A stretch of DNA of 64,000 bases from Stictocephala bisonia (taxonomy: Eukaryota > Arthropoda > Insecta > Hemiptera > Membracidae), in assembly GCA_035578905.1 (NCBI GenBank), contig JAQJVL010000126.1, forward strand, positions 952,987-1,016,986, in the 5' to 3' direction. The translations under genes were made by a program, and so were the position numbers. This document shows, in pieces, positions 23,917 through 36,825 of the stretch. The number at the start of each line of letters is the position of its first letter. Positions within the stretch are counted from its first letter, which is position 1. Under the pieces are notes generated by a model. That model was not told the origin of the DNA, did not search any database, and was given only the letters and a program-made list of their open reading frames with translations.

Positions 23917-23983
23917 GTCACGTGACTTCATGACGTCACTGGGCGATGACGTCACTGGGCGATTAGATGACGTAGAGCACGTG
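23917..23983. promoter_or_regulatory. CRE and E-box cluster
   Basis: Within 67 bp there are the palindrome gtcacgtgac (23917-23926, E-box/CLEAR-like), two perfect CRE sites tgacgtca (23931-23938 and 23947-23954) in a 16-bp tandem repeat tgacgtcactgggcga, a third CRE-like tgacgta (23968-23974), and a second E-box cacgtg (23978-23983). CREB/ATF and bHLH factors are known to bind such sites. On the minus strand a perfect-looking 3' splice site (tgtgtctgttgcag, about 24019-24032) and donor (gtaagt near 24074) lie just upstream of the cluster. Whether a promoter or exon exists here is inference. Confidence 0.5.
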
Positions 23984-24111
23984 AGGGGAATACCCCCACC
24001 ACCGCACCACGGCGCCGACCCTGCAACAGACACAAGCGTACAATAGCCTACTTGTAAAGTATGTACAAACTTACGGGGTTGCTGAGAGCAACTTTCTGGA
24101 ATGTATTCCAT

Positions 24112-26504
24112 CGCTTACCTAGTGACAGACATGTGTTTCAGTTTAAGGCTTTCAAATCTTTCCCTCTTTGTTGCACAGTTGCAATTATATTTATAATAAC
24201 AAACAAGATAGGTTAACGATAATCTGTTGTATTTATAGTGAATTAAAATATAGTTTACCATTGAGACCATCTATGAATGTAATATCATACGCAATAAATA
24301 AATATAAACCTCATTTTACCACTAAACCAATAAATTGAATTTCTCTTAGTTTTTCTAAATGAATGTACTACCAACATACATGTATTTTTCAATGAGAAAA
24401 TTCTGTATTTTGTAAACAAAGCGCTAAAAAAGTGCTTTAGTATTATATATTTCATGTATGTTGTAAGATTAATATTGAACTTATGTTTACGAAATTTTTG
24501 TATGTCTGTTGGTGCTGAACAAACCATTTGTAAAACATATATAAGGATATGTATGAATAACATATGTCTAAAAATACTCTCACTAAAAATATATTAATTT
24601 TTGTGGCACATACATTTAAAGAAACTCATGATAAATGTAATTTACTTGTTGAATGATAAGAATATTTAAATGTTTTTATTGACTAACGCTTACTTACACC
24701 GAATTTAAAGTAATTCGTAGCCATCAAATGATAATGTACATCTTTAAAGAACGAAATACGTAATAAGCATTGACATATTAGTAAACTATTCAAATAATAC
24801 AGAACTTAGATAAGAACGAGGTTTAGTCTTATAGGTCCTTAAAATAAATATAACTACAAACTACGCTCATTTTATAAACTGATCAACTTGAAGAACATCA
24901 AGAGCTTGTATCTGTAAAAAGATCTTTAATGATCAGTGATACGCCTTTTTACTGATGATTTTTATGTCAGATGCACTGGATCCAAAATTTAAATTTACAC
25001 TGTACGAAAAATTTTCAGTGTATTAAAAAATTCAAAGAATCAAAATATTTAGGGAAATACGTAAAACCTGCTCAAAAAATCTGTTAAAAAGAATGTATTC
25101 TTTATGTTTTGAAAAGAACGGTTCATTTGATTAAAATGTAAATAAATAATAGGATATAAACCATATTCCTTTACTGCATTCCAGCTTGAGTGCATACATA
25201 TGTTTAGCTAGAAACAATCCTTGATTTAGATAACTGTGTAATATATCTCGCAAAAACCAATATAGGTAAAAATAATCTAAATATGTCAGGAGTTTTCTGA
25301 ATTTTTCACTAAAATGTTATTTCCATTCTTTATAAAGCCTATAAAAAGTATTCGGAACTCATTTCACGAGTATAAAGTTCATAAATATTGCATTGAATTC
25401 AAGATTATTTATTGCATTGGCAAGCAGTTCAATGTTTTGATAAGGTAACAATTAGACATTTAAATATAATTTGAACGGAAAAACGTAAGCCGTTGTGAGG
25501 GCTGGATGTGCCGTAAACGTTAGTTAGTAGAATGGCTTAGTAAAATACTGTAAAAACGTTTCTTTGATAAAATATAAACACAAACAATTGTTTATATACT
25601 TCAATACTAAAAAAGTAAAAATGTTAAGTGTGAAATCAGTTTTTCTTAAAAAAGTCCTTTTCAGTATCTGTCAAATGAGATTTTTCTATAAGTTTGGTAA
25701 ATTAGAAGTAGGAAAAGATAAAAAAGTAATAATCCTGTCTAATTAAATATGCTCTTTTTAGTATTGTGATATATATATATATATATATATTTATATAAAA
25801 CGTTCAGTTAACACGTCAATAAGAACTTGTAGACAAACACACACTGAAGGGGCCTCCCGACCAATACATACCCACCCTACCATCGAAGAGGTGGGTTACT
25901 TCATCCTAACGATTTGGATTTTATGGAACTGTGACAATTATGAAATACTTAACACGTATTAAAAACACTCCCTAATAGACTGTTTTTAGATGTTGATCAT
26001 GAGCGTAACTTTTTTCTTCAAAATCTTTTTCAGAAAAGTGGGGGTAACATGCTAAGTTTGGTTCTATTTTTTTGTTCTAAATTATTTATTAGTTAAGTTA
26101 ATGCGTTAAGTTTTAAACAAATGACTGTCTCACTTATAAGCCTACAACAATTAATTCATACTTAATGAATACAATTAATCCATCTATGTGCAGATAAATA
26201 CTGTCATTGAAACAATGCTACGATCTCAATAGTTAGTGAAGTTTGAAACACAGCATAAACCATATATTTGAAAACATATACATTTTTCAGATTCACCCAT
26301 TTTGTAAATAGTGCGTAAGTTAATATCACCAGTTTACCTGGTTTTAATTACCCTAACAGCGGAGTAATTAGCAGAAACTGGTGCTCGTTAAATCGTGAAA
26401 GATAATGAGGACTCTGTTGGTTTTTCGTTAAAAATGAAAGATGAAAAGACTAAATCAATATCGCAAACAAAAAGAAACGTTCTCCATTTTAAAAGAAGGC
26501 TTTA
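24112..26504. other. Long AT-rich spacer, no gene seen
   Basis: No supported gene. Contains an AT dinucleotide run at 25769-25790 and chance open frames under 95 codons without recognisable motifs. Confidence 0.5.
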
Positions 26505-26935
26505 TTAATATCGGAAAGAATGGATGGGGGTGAAGTTGGACAAAGGAAAACGGAGTTGCTCTGTATTTCTGGAAATAAATAAAACATGAGAATAATATTT
26601 AATAATTTGCAATCTCGGGCGCAGTGTACACAAGAAGAAAGATTTCTGATTAAAAACGGGAGCCGAGAGGAGGGTTGGGGAGGGCGGGCGACTCAATTTT
26701 CTTTTTAAGACTTTTAATTGCTTCGGCCATCGCTTCCCCGCGGCGTTCGTCTTATTTTTTGCAACCCTCGGCTTGATTTTTCTCCTCCCCTCCCCGGCAA
26801 TATCGTACCCTTCATTCAGCTCAGAGACACTCAGTTCGGTCATGCGCACTCCACCCTCGCTTCTGCTATTGCAACAATCTCTGTTATTGTATTGATGCAG
26901 CTTGGACCATCTTCCTGACAACCTCACACAGAAAA
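26505..26935. other. Complex GC-richer island, CNE-like
   Basis: Non-repetitive, pyrimidine/purine-skewed sequence with cttccccgcggcgttcgtc and ctcccctccccggcaatatc, in sharp contrast to its flanks. A minus-strand open frame of 140 codons covers it (basic, contains KNKTNAAGKRWPKQLKVLKR) but has no domain I recognise, no other supporting gene structure and ordinary composition for the strand skew. A noncoding conserved element is as likely. Confidence 0.35.
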
Positions 26936-27202
26936 TGCTTTTTTAAATATTGTTTATAATAAAGACTATACTTTCCATTTTTGATAACTTGCATTCCATG
27001 TATATGTTATATTGCAGTTTAAGAAACTTTTTGGTTCGAAAATAAATGATTCCACCTACAAATTTTTATAGTGCAAAGTTTTGTGAAACATGGACTATAA
27101 CTAAAGTCATCTGTTTTCTAAAATCTACAGTTTTATTCAAAAACTCGATGACATTTTTTTTAATTAACCGTTAAAATAAGATGTCTTACTCGTGACTTAA
27201 GA

Positions 27203-27413
27203 AGTATCTGGCATGTCAGTTAGCTGAAAATCAGACCAATACTTCGTTGTTTGGATTCCACGTTAAGCTGTAGGTTCCTTAGTTTCGCTGGCTATTGTGA
27301 TTTTAATAATAGACCTTTCAAAGGAACAGTTGACCTTAGTTAGTACCGTAACGATGACACTCATCAGACGCATTCATATCTCATATTCACCCATATCTTT
27401 ACGATCGGCGTCT
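27203..27413 (+). repeat. SINE family A, copy 3 (3' half)
   Basis: Matches the 3' half of the copy at 47062-47501: catgtcagttagctgaaaat, ggattccacgttaagctgta, aaaggaacagttgacctta and the terminal word tcggcgtct at 27405-27413. The tRNA-like head is absent. Confidence 0.7.
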
Positions 27414-27573
27414 TGATTATGAATAATGAATAAGAACTTTAATGTAACCCAACTACGTAGTCTACCTATGGGGAGTGTAGTTATAAAATGAAAATTAATA
27501 ATTTAAAATATTTATTGCCTAGAATTATATAATAACTGAAACTAATAATACGTAAAATAATTAGACATCTATG

Positions 27574-28303
27574 CACTTTCTAGACGCCTCGCCAACCTTG
27601 AATTTTTATCACCAGAGGGTAGAATTAGGTCTACATTTTATGAGAAAAAACTTTTTATTCCGTTGAAATAATGTTTTATACAACAAAAATTAGAAATTCT
27701 AAATTTTTGAAAATTTTAATTTTTGATTTATCTCCATTAATTTTCGTGATTTTTTCATAAATTTTAAAATTCGATGTAGTTTTTTTTCTGATTAACACGA
27801 ATTTGAACACTACTTTGGTCTACGACAATTATTTCTCGAGATATCGTGGGAAAACTACGTTTGCGGCAAATAACCTATGGTATGTGCACAATGTTGATAG
27901 GACGTACGGCCGGTAGGTGGTCCCGGAGGCCAGGAACCGGAATTTAACACAAGTCATGTAGACGATTAGGATAAGTTCTGGTAGGTTAGGTAAGTAAAAA
28001 GTGTAGTTTTCGGGCCGTTGAAATTAATTTTATTAAAAACCAATTATATATATTCGTGTTCAGCATTAAAAAACAAGTAAATTTAAAATAAATTGTTGAA
28101 AAATACCGATAAAAATGTTTTTTCTACTATCACATAAAAACTAGTTTGATTATTTACTATCGTATAAAAATCTAGTTCTTAAAATTTTCGGAGAAAAACG
28201 AGTTTTTCGCGGCCAAAGTAAACCTTCCAAAGAATTACAAACTCATATTTAACCACTTTTTCAAGAAGAAATCATGTACCTATTCAGATGCGTCTAGGAA
28301 GTG
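27574..28303. mobile_element. Candidate short DNA element with inverted ends
   Basis: cactttctagacgcctc at 27574-27590 matches the reverse complement of 28287-28303 at 15 of 17 positions. The interior has long TTTT/AAAA runs, tctcgagatatcgtgggaaa near 27836, a GC-rich patch near 27905-27945 and an internal direct repeat (actatcacataaaaa / actatcgtataaaaa). No transposase frame is visible. The inverted ends could be chance. Confidence 0.35.
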
Positions 28304-28384
28304 TATAATTACTAATAATTTAACGCAGCAAATTCAGTTTCTTTACGTTATGATTTTAAAGTTGATTTCTCTTAAAAACTGAAG

Positions 28385-28600
28385 CAATGACCATGAACGA
28401 TCATATTGGGGGGAGGGGGGGGGGTAAGTTGGCGGCTGTGCCTTAACATTACTTTGTCGTAATGTGAGATTTGGCACCGCAGCAAAGAGTAAAACAAATG
28501 TTTGGCGTCCGCTCTTTTCACTATGCTAGGAAACGTCTCCTTGGACCGGCGCCCATTGTGAAACCAGTTTATATTTCCTCACGACAGATGTAATTTAATC
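28385..28600. other. Complex GC-richer island with G run
   Basis: Begins near a G run (ggggggaggggggggggg at about 28409-28426) followed by non-repetitive sequence including ggaccggcgcccattgtg. No open frame supports coding. Confidence 0.35.
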
Positions 28601-28857
28601 AAGTCCTATAACTACTTCTTAAGAAATTATTTGATTTGGCTCTGGTTCTAATAACGTTTTATTGATGTAGGGCTTGACTATTTACTAAAGGAAACATGAT
28701 AAAACTTACTTTTTCAATTCCAGTGACCATTTTCAAGTTTAAACTTGAAACTCATTCCACACATAAAAATACAGTTTGACAGAAAAAAGAAAGTTAGAAA
28801 CATACCCTTGCCACATATTCAGTAAATGTGGACCAGAAAATAAAGAATAGTAATAAC

Positions 28858-29720
28858 GACAATAACAATGTTGAGTCTAGTCCTTTAATATCAACTGAAA
28901 GACAATAACAATGTTGAGTCTAGACCTTTAATATCAACTGAAAGACAATAACAATGTTGAGTCTAGTCCTTTAATATCAACTGAAAGACAATAACAATGT
29001 TGAGTCTAGTCCTTTAATATCAACTGAAAGACAATAACAATGTTGAGTCTAGTCCTTTAATATCAACTGAAAGACAGTAACAATGTTGAGTCTAGTCCTT
29101 TAATATCAACTGAAAGACAATAACAATGTTGAGTCCTTTAATATCAACTGAAAGACAATAAAAATGTTGAGTCTAGTCCTTTAATATCTACTGAAAGACA
29201 ATAACAATGTTGAGTCTAGTCCTTTAATATCAACTGAAAGACAATAAAAATGTTGAGTCTAGTCCTTTAATATCAACTGAAAGACAATAACAATGTTGAG
29301 TCTAGTCCTTTAATATCAACTGAAAGACAATAACAATGTTGAGTCTAGTCCTTTAATATCAACTGAAAGACAACAACAATGTTGAGTCTAGTCCTTTAAT
29401 ATCAACTGAAAGACAGTAACAATGTTGAGTCTAGTCCTTTAATATCAACTGAAAGACAATAACAATGTTGAGTCTAGTCCTTTAATATCAACTGAAAGAC
29501 AATAACAATGTTGAGTCTAGTCCTTTAATATCAACTGAAAGACAATAACAATGTTGAGTCTAGTCCTTTAATATCAACTGAAAGACAATAAAAATGTTGA
29601 GTCTAGTCCTTTAATATCAACTGAAAGACAATAACAATGTTGAGTCTAGTCCTTTAATATCAACTGAAAGACAATAACAATGCTGAGTCTAGTCCTTTAA
29701 TATCAACTGAAAGACAATAA
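28858..29720. repeat. 43-bp minisatellite array (array 9)
   Basis: About 20 units of 43 bp: gacaataacaatgttgagtc followed by tagtcctttaatatcaactgaaa in consensus. Most units are identical. One unit near 29130 is shortened, lacking the tagtc segment. Confidence 0.97.
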
Positions 29721-30889
29721 TATTTTGTAGCGTAAACCATGTTTGGACTGTGATATGAAAAAGAAATGTCACCTCTAATTTAATAACACACATTGTGAGA
29801 CACTTTTAAACAAAGTAGAAACTTGAAATGGGTATTTAAATGAATCTGGGGTAAATAAAAGAAAACAAATTTATTTCATTGAAAGGGGTTTTCCAGAAAA
29901 AATTTGGTTTCTACCTCTGAATATACAAATATAAGCTTTATGAAACTCGTTATTTATAAAGGTGGGTTTTTAATGAAACAATACCACATATTATAAATTT
30001 TGGCCCATAACTAAAAAAAATATGTCAGTGGATCTAAAAAAAGACATTTTAGATATAAAATGCTTCAATACTGATTTAGAACATTAGGGATGCATGAAAT
30101 TGAATTTATTCTCATCTTAAATCATAATACATTTACACTCTTACAGACAATGGAAAAGCAATAATATTGGCTACAGTTTGAGATAAAAATAGATAATATT
30201 TCGTGAAAATATTTTATGTTTAAAACTTAGGCCTACTTCATTGTATATAATGTATATTACCTGAATGCTAAGAAACCAAATAAGGAGAAAAGAAATGCGA
30301 AGTCTGTATTGGACAGGCCACAACAAGGAATGGAAGTTAATGTCCCTCGATCTAATATTATAATAATAATACATATAATGTATAAAATGTGCATGAATGG
30401 ATGGTCAATGCCAAACAAATATATGGGAGGGAGGGGTTAAAAATCAGTCCTTTATGTGCGCATATTGGGTGGGTGATTTTCAAACGAATAGCTACAATTA
30501 ATTTAAGTACGTTGTTTTACGTGTTACGCAAACAATTTATTTTAAATAATATATAAATGGTTTATAATTGTTGACCATTTCAAATCTTTATTTTTGAGCA
30601 CATTCATTCCAAAAACAACAGACATTTATAGCAATGTGAAACACAGACGACTAGAGATCTGGGCAGAACAGTTTTTCACCTGACTCAATGATGTAACTAT
30701 GTGATTCTATAGTCAGCGAAACCGCTACACCTATGTAGCTTTTGTACCATTTTATCACGATTTTAAAACTGTGCAATAATACAGCCGAAGAAAATATAGT
30801 AGGAAAATATTAAACGCATTTTCACCCTCTAGAGGGGTAAATTGTAATCATCCATATTTAAGAGTGCCCCTAATGGAATAAGTCGTTAG
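29721..30889. other. AT-rich spacer, no gene seen
   Basis: No supported gene or repeat. A short G-rich run (ggagggaggggtt) is at 30426-30438. Confidence 0.45.
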
Positions 30890-31370
30890 CGTTTAATGAG
30901 AAATGAAAGAAGAATAATTCCCCTCCTCTTCTACCCAGGAAAGACAATAATCCTGGCGAAAGATATATTGGCCAGATTTATAACCAATTTCTAAAATTCC
31001 CGGACAGTAATGCTGGCAGAAGTGCGGGAAAAGTTTCGAGCCGGATAAAACCGGGGATTTGAACAAAGTCTTTCGGTTTTGATTTATTTTCTGTGCCATC
31101 ACAGAAAGAAAGGGTGGACCCTAAGAGGGGAAGGCTGACGATGCTGTCAGAATCAGTGGATCTGCGAAATAATTTCAGAAGGGATGGATTTTATGCCATC
31201 AACCCTTTTGGAAGAGACGGGACTTAAAAATAAAAGACCCTTAAGTAATGGAAGGAAAGAAATTGCTTTGCCTTTGGGCTGCTCATTTTAATGTCTCGTA
31301 GAGGGCGGAGTTGTTATTCCTTTCCCGCCAGGTCGAGACACTGGCTACTCAACTCTTTGTGCACCGTTCA
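30890..31370. other. Complex GC-richer island, CNE-like
   Basis: Unique-looking sequence with cctggcgaaagatatattgg, ccggataaaaccggggattt and gtctcgtagagggcggagtt. The sharp change from AT-rich flanks and absence of repeats resemble a conserved noncoding element. No coding frame stands out. Confidence 0.35.
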
Positions 31371-34300
31371 AGCTTTATCAACACAGACAATTATAAATAT
31401 ATATTTCATTGAAACAGTATACTCATGTTTTAGTAATTGAACATTAAATGTGGACTAAAATAAATTGTTGATAAGATGATACTTATCACCGTGTTTAAGT
31501 TTCATTACAACACAGTCACGTGTTGTGAATGAGCATCATTTAGTTCATAAATTATTTAGGTAAATGACAAACACCCATATTAAGGTGATATTTTAATGTA
31601 AATAAATAAGATCAGCTGTTTTCATTATACATTTAGTATTGTTGATCTTTAAAAAATATGTCTTTGAAAATATTGCGTTACGTATGTAATGACTGAGTAG
31701 TAATGAATATAAACAGTTCAGATATAATAGATTCAGATGAATATAAACAGTTCTCCATATCACTAAGATTTCTCCCAGACTATTTTAATTGTGTTTTTAT
31801 GTTAAGATATAAGTGGAATTTTAAACTAAACAGCTTATGAAACGTATGAATGTTGGTGTGAATTTTGTCTCTTACCAATGGTCTCTCATTGTAATATGAA
31901 CGCGTAATTTTTAATTTAATTTTGGAATCAAATTGCCATTATTTGGTTGACAATTTTTGACATCAGAGTCTGGTTGTATAAGCTAAATAGGAAAGACCCT
32001 CTTTTAATAAAAAAATAATGAAAGATCATATAAAATATGTCATCTAATATGTATAAATTAATCTACCGATAATCAATATATCTGTGACCTTGAAAATATT
32101 ATTGTAATCAAGGTTCTAAAAATATTAAATTTAGCTGTTCGAAACACATTTATTTTTTCATGGAAAAATACTCTTTTATATGAATGACTGTATACATATT
32201 TACATTAATATTCTCAAATTAAATCAAGTGGGTATTTTATCGTAAATTTACCTATTAAAAAAAAAGTATAATAAAATCAAATCGTCAAAAAATCTAAATA
32301 TAAAACGATTAAATATTTAAAACTAAGTTAGTATGTATTTTAAAAATACATTTAATATAATTTTTACAAAATGACCTAACGTACAGTACATTTCGTCTGT
32401 GCCTCTCGGGAGGGGGCGATCCCTCTGCCCCCAGTAGTATTACTGACGGGTCATCTACTGGTGCGACCGCTGCACTTTATTTATAATTTTTGCATCTGAC
32501 TAATAATTCCATGTTTACTTTAGCAAACTTTAACGTTTTGATTATTGAACTGCATTTGAATTCCTAACTAGTTCCTGGTTGTTTTTTTTTTTTTTTATAT
32601 TTATTTGGGGGGGAGGGTCTGTACACAAGCTGTTAAACACATTGAATACTACATACAAAAAATCAGTTAACACACCCAGATATAATCACCCCCTACCTTC
32701 ATGACAGATGCTGGATAATGTACGTTTTAACGAATTTAGTGTAGATTTACATTCATTTTAAGCTCTCATTTGCAAAATCAGGCATTTGTCTTAAAACCTG
32801 AAGTAAAAAGTAAATAAATAAGAAATACATAAATATTTAAATAAAGAAAAACACGAAACCAATTATTTCAGATGTATGTAAATATTCATGTTAGCAATGA
32901 AATTCTAAACCAAAGTAGAGACAACTAATAATAACCTTAAACCAAACAAGAATCATTCTTCATCGGGTACGTACTTACATTTAACATTTAAACTAACATA
33001 TATTGTTTAAAAACCCGTTATTTATAAAAAATTGATTATTACAATTATTTTTTACTTTAATTTCTTAGTTAAGCTGATGGACAAATGGCCTGAATTAGTA
33101 CGATGACTATAATATTTTTAAAAGTACAATTTGTTTATCTCCGTATTTTTCGGAAACTTTTGCAGTATAACAGAGAAAATATTTAATTATTAGATAGATA
33201 CATAATTAGGAAGTTCATCGATGATGACAATAAGTGCATAGGGTAGAGAGTGGACAGATGAGCTAAGCCAGCCCAGCTACCTGGCAGGATCACGCACCAC
33301 TTAGCTACGTATATGAAAATGTGCTGGGAATAAAATAAAACCACCCAAAACCTCAAATAATTTAAAAGTATTTAGTTTGATAAATGTGAGTAAAATAGCC
33401 CGTCGCAAAAACTATATTTATTATTATTACGTTTACTCGAATTTGATTACTGGTTTGTTCAAAATTCTTACTAATTAATCAATTTACACTGATTAAGGTT
33501 TATTGCCTCCAACAAACATCAACTTGGTTGATATAACCCCCAAAGGATCAACTCCATGTGTATTCCATACAAGTTTATCCCTAATTATGAAGATTTTACT
33601 CATTTATTAGTAAATACAAAAATACATTTTTTTTATATACAGATGAAATTATTAAATAGATATGCTTAACTATATTATGTATTAACAGTCGAAGGTTAAT
33701 AATCTCAGCGAAACTAACTGGTTACACAGCTATATTTTTCATTTTAACAATTGGCGATCTTTTTTAAGAATTTACATACAAAGCCTGTAGTTGGAAAACA
33801 TTTTGGTAATTATTTATTGGAACATAACCAATCACAGTTTTTCCGGAAGTATAATTTATAACAATTTAACCGAAAAAACAATTCTCTCATTAATAAGTAT
33901 CATAAACATTAAATAACCTAAATAATAATTTTCTAAAACCGAAGACAATACTAATTAGCAAAAAATGCTACCTTAGGTTCTCCTTATCACAGTGACCTTG
34001 CATAAACCAGGGGATATCTCTAACTGATCCTAGTCATCTTGATAAGAAATAGAGTTGTGGCTAAACAATTATCAATTATCGATAGTTGTAATAAGTTTCT
34101 ACACTATTCTGTAAAAACTTAAATAACAATTATACACATGTCTCAAAGATCAATTGATAGGTTTTAAAATTGAGAAACGGTTGATTTGTACTAATGAAAC
34201 AAATAAAAACTATCCTTTTAAGTTTATTACGTTGTTTAGATTATGTATAGTTTATATTTTAAAGTGTTGGGGGGAACAACCATAACAATAACAATTATAA

Positions 34301-34439
34301 GTACTAAAAACGGATATTACATTTCTAAATAAAGTTTATGGTTTTATAATATGGATTATCGAGGTATTGCTCGTATTTAAGTAGTTTAATTTACACTAAT
34401 TGGAAGTGTGCTAACCACAAATCAGCGCGGTTTGTTCAA
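31371..34439. other. Long AT-rich spacer, no gene seen
   Basis: No supported gene. A small GC-rich patch lies at 32398-32472 (cctctcgggagggggcgatc) and a T run/G run junction at 32583-32620. Neither was identified. Confidence 0.45.
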
Positions 34440-34935
34440 TTTGCCTTTCAGAGGCTCAGCCAAGGTTTGCTCCTCGAGATGTTTACTTCAGTGTGGTCGA
34501 GGCTCCGTGAAGAAATTAACGGAAAACTAAGAGATTGAGTCCGGGCCGAGTCGGAGGGTGCGGCGGGGGGTGGTGAATCAATAAAAATCTTGATTTTGAA
34601 AAGGGGAGAAATGAGTGGGAAGGGTGGTCTTTTTATCTGTGAGATTTTTCTTTGCAAATGGAAGGGCTGATGGAGAGGGTTGCTAAAAATTTAATCCCCT
34701 GCCTCCCCCACCACACTGTCTCGCACCCTGTTATTTTCTTTCCTCACACTTCCACCCTCTTGTCTAACAGTTTTTATATTTTACTCGACTGATTTTTGTC
34801 GGGGGTGATTGTAATGGCGGCCAGCCGGCCGAATGGCTGCCGAATCAATGACTGTTCGGTTACAATTTAACCCTCTTCTACACTTATTTGTCGGGGTTGT
34901 TTATTTAGGTCACGTGAGCTTGTTGTTTACATTGA
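34440..34935. other. Complex GC-richer island, CNE-like
   Basis: Includes gagtccgggccgagtcggag, a gcggggggtggtg run, and the nested palindrome ggcggccagccggccg near 34815. It ends about 25 bp before array 10. Confidence 0.35.
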
Positions 34936-34960
34936 GTAAGGAGTGCGAATAAACTTTGTG

Positions 34961-35886
34961 ATTTTACATAGGCTCATTGTCAAGTACTGAAACATCAGTT
35001 ATTTTACATAGGCTCATTGTCAAGTACTGAAACATCAGTTATTTTACATAGGCTCATTGTCAAGTACTGAAACATCAGTTATTTTACATAGGCTCATTGT
35101 CAAGTACTGAAACATCAGTTATTTTACATAGGCTCATTGTCAAGTACTGAAACATCAGTTATTTTACACAGGCTCATTGTCAAGTACTGAAACATCAGTT
35201 ATTTTACATAGGCTCATTGTCAAGTACTGAAACATCAGTTATTTTACATACGCTCATTGTCAAGTACTGAAACATCAGTTATTTTACATAGGCTCATTGT
35301 CAAGTACTGAAACATCAGTTATTTTACATAGGCTCATTGTCAAGTACTGAAACATCAGTTATTTTACATACGCTCATTGTCAAGTACTGAAACATCAGTT
35401 ATTTTACATACGCTCATTGTCAAGTACTGAAACATCAGTTATTTTACATACGCTCATTGTCAAGTACTGAAACATCAGTTATTTTACATAGGCTCATTGT
35501 CAAGTACTGAAACATCAGTTATTTTACATAGGCTCATTGTCAAGTACTGAAACATCAGTTATTTTACATACGCTCATTGTCAAGTACTGAAACATCAGTT
35601 ATTTTACATAGGCTCATTGTCAAGTACTGAAACATCAGTTATTTTACATAGGCTCATTGTCAAGTACTGAAACATCAGTTATTTTACATAGGCTCATTGT
35701 CAAGTACTGAAACATCAGTTATTTTACATAGGCTCATTGTCAAGTACTGTAACATCAGTTATTTTACATAGGCTCATTGTCAAGTACTGAAACATCAGTT
35801 ATTTTACATAGGCTCATTGTCAAGTACTGAAACATCAGTTATTTTACATAGGCTCATTGTCAAGTACTGAAACATCAGTTATTTTA
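34961..35886. repeat. 40-bp minisatellite array (array 10)
   Basis: About 23 units of exactly 40 bp (attttacataggctcattgt then caagtactgaaacatcagtt). Apart from a few single-base variants (tacgctc, cacaggc, ctgtaac) the units are identical, which points to recent expansion or strong homogenisation. Confidence 0.98.
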
Positions 35887-36611
35887 TACTGTAAATAAAA
35901 GTGTAACCAAACAAATCTTTAAAAACTTTGTTGAATTGATAATTTGTTTGAAATCTATAAATTGATGAATAATATTCTGGAAGATATAAGCTTTAATTAT
36001 AAATTAATTACAATATATATCTCATATAATAGTAATATTTTGCCAGTACTTTGGTTAGTTAGTGAGGTCTGCTACTACAGCTGGTTTAAAGAGCATTACA
36101 TTTACATGGGACTACACTAGCGCTCCACTATTGGATCTGAAATCAGCCGATGATTAGCAAAACAAAATTTAACAATGGATGAAAAAAGTGTCTGTTTGTA
36201 TAAAAATAGTAATATAAGCTACTGCACTGTTGACTGTCATGTTTAGCATCATCAGATTATATATTTAATCAAATATCACATGAGAAAGAATAAGCGAACA
36301 TAGTCTTAGCTAATAACTGTTTATTGATAAATTGACTAAACAATTAACGTCTTACTAACTGAGCAAAAATAAAAATAGCTGATTTAAAATAACATTTAAT
36401 ACGTCATTTGGATCGAAGTACGTACTTCCTGTACACACATCTTTGTGATATATATTCAATCAGCTGACTCATCAAATTTATAGAATTTGATATTGATATT
36501 TGTGATAAAAGATTCATTTAGAATATTTAGAAATAATACTAAGAAATATTTAAAATTATATTTAATGTGTTAAAAATTTGCTTAAACTTAAATAAATGAA
36601 AACTTTTAGTA
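35887..36611. other. AT-rich spacer, no gene seen
   Basis: No supported gene or repeat. Confidence 0.45.
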
Positions 36612-36825
36612 GTAAAAACTAAAGCTTCCAGTAAAGGCCGCGATAAGATGTTATTTACAACATTAACATCACCAAACGTTTCGCCCATGCTCTGATGTAG
36701 CATACTCAGTGATAACTCTTGAGTACCATCTCTACCACATCAGAGCATGTGTGAAACGTTTGGTGATGTAAATAGTCTACATAACATCTTGACGCGGTCT
36801 TTACCGGAACCTTTGTTTTTAGTAA
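36612..36825. mobile_element. Foldback pair of Penelope-like terminal motifs (hammerhead-like)
   Basis: Two imperfect inverted arms of about 90 bp. The left (36612-36700) reads on the minus strand, the right (36733-36823) on the plus strand. Each contains catcagagcatg, then a GAAAC-gtttggtgatgt motif, then a segment ending ataacatctt..cgcgg. In each arm a ttgagta/ctgagta word precedes a stem-like region and GAAAC, resembling a degenerate hammerhead ribozyme core (CUGANGA - stem II - GAAA). Hammerhead motifs in the terminal repeats of Penelope-like retroelements are known. The inverted arrangement of truncated copies is also typical of them. The core is mutated here, so self-cleavage is doubtful. 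Alternative: a foldback MITE. Confidence 0.45.

Noticed and set aside
26505..26927. 140-codon minus-strand gene
   Set aside because: No recognisable domain and no splice or promoter context. The open length fits the strand-skewed composition. Kept only as an island.
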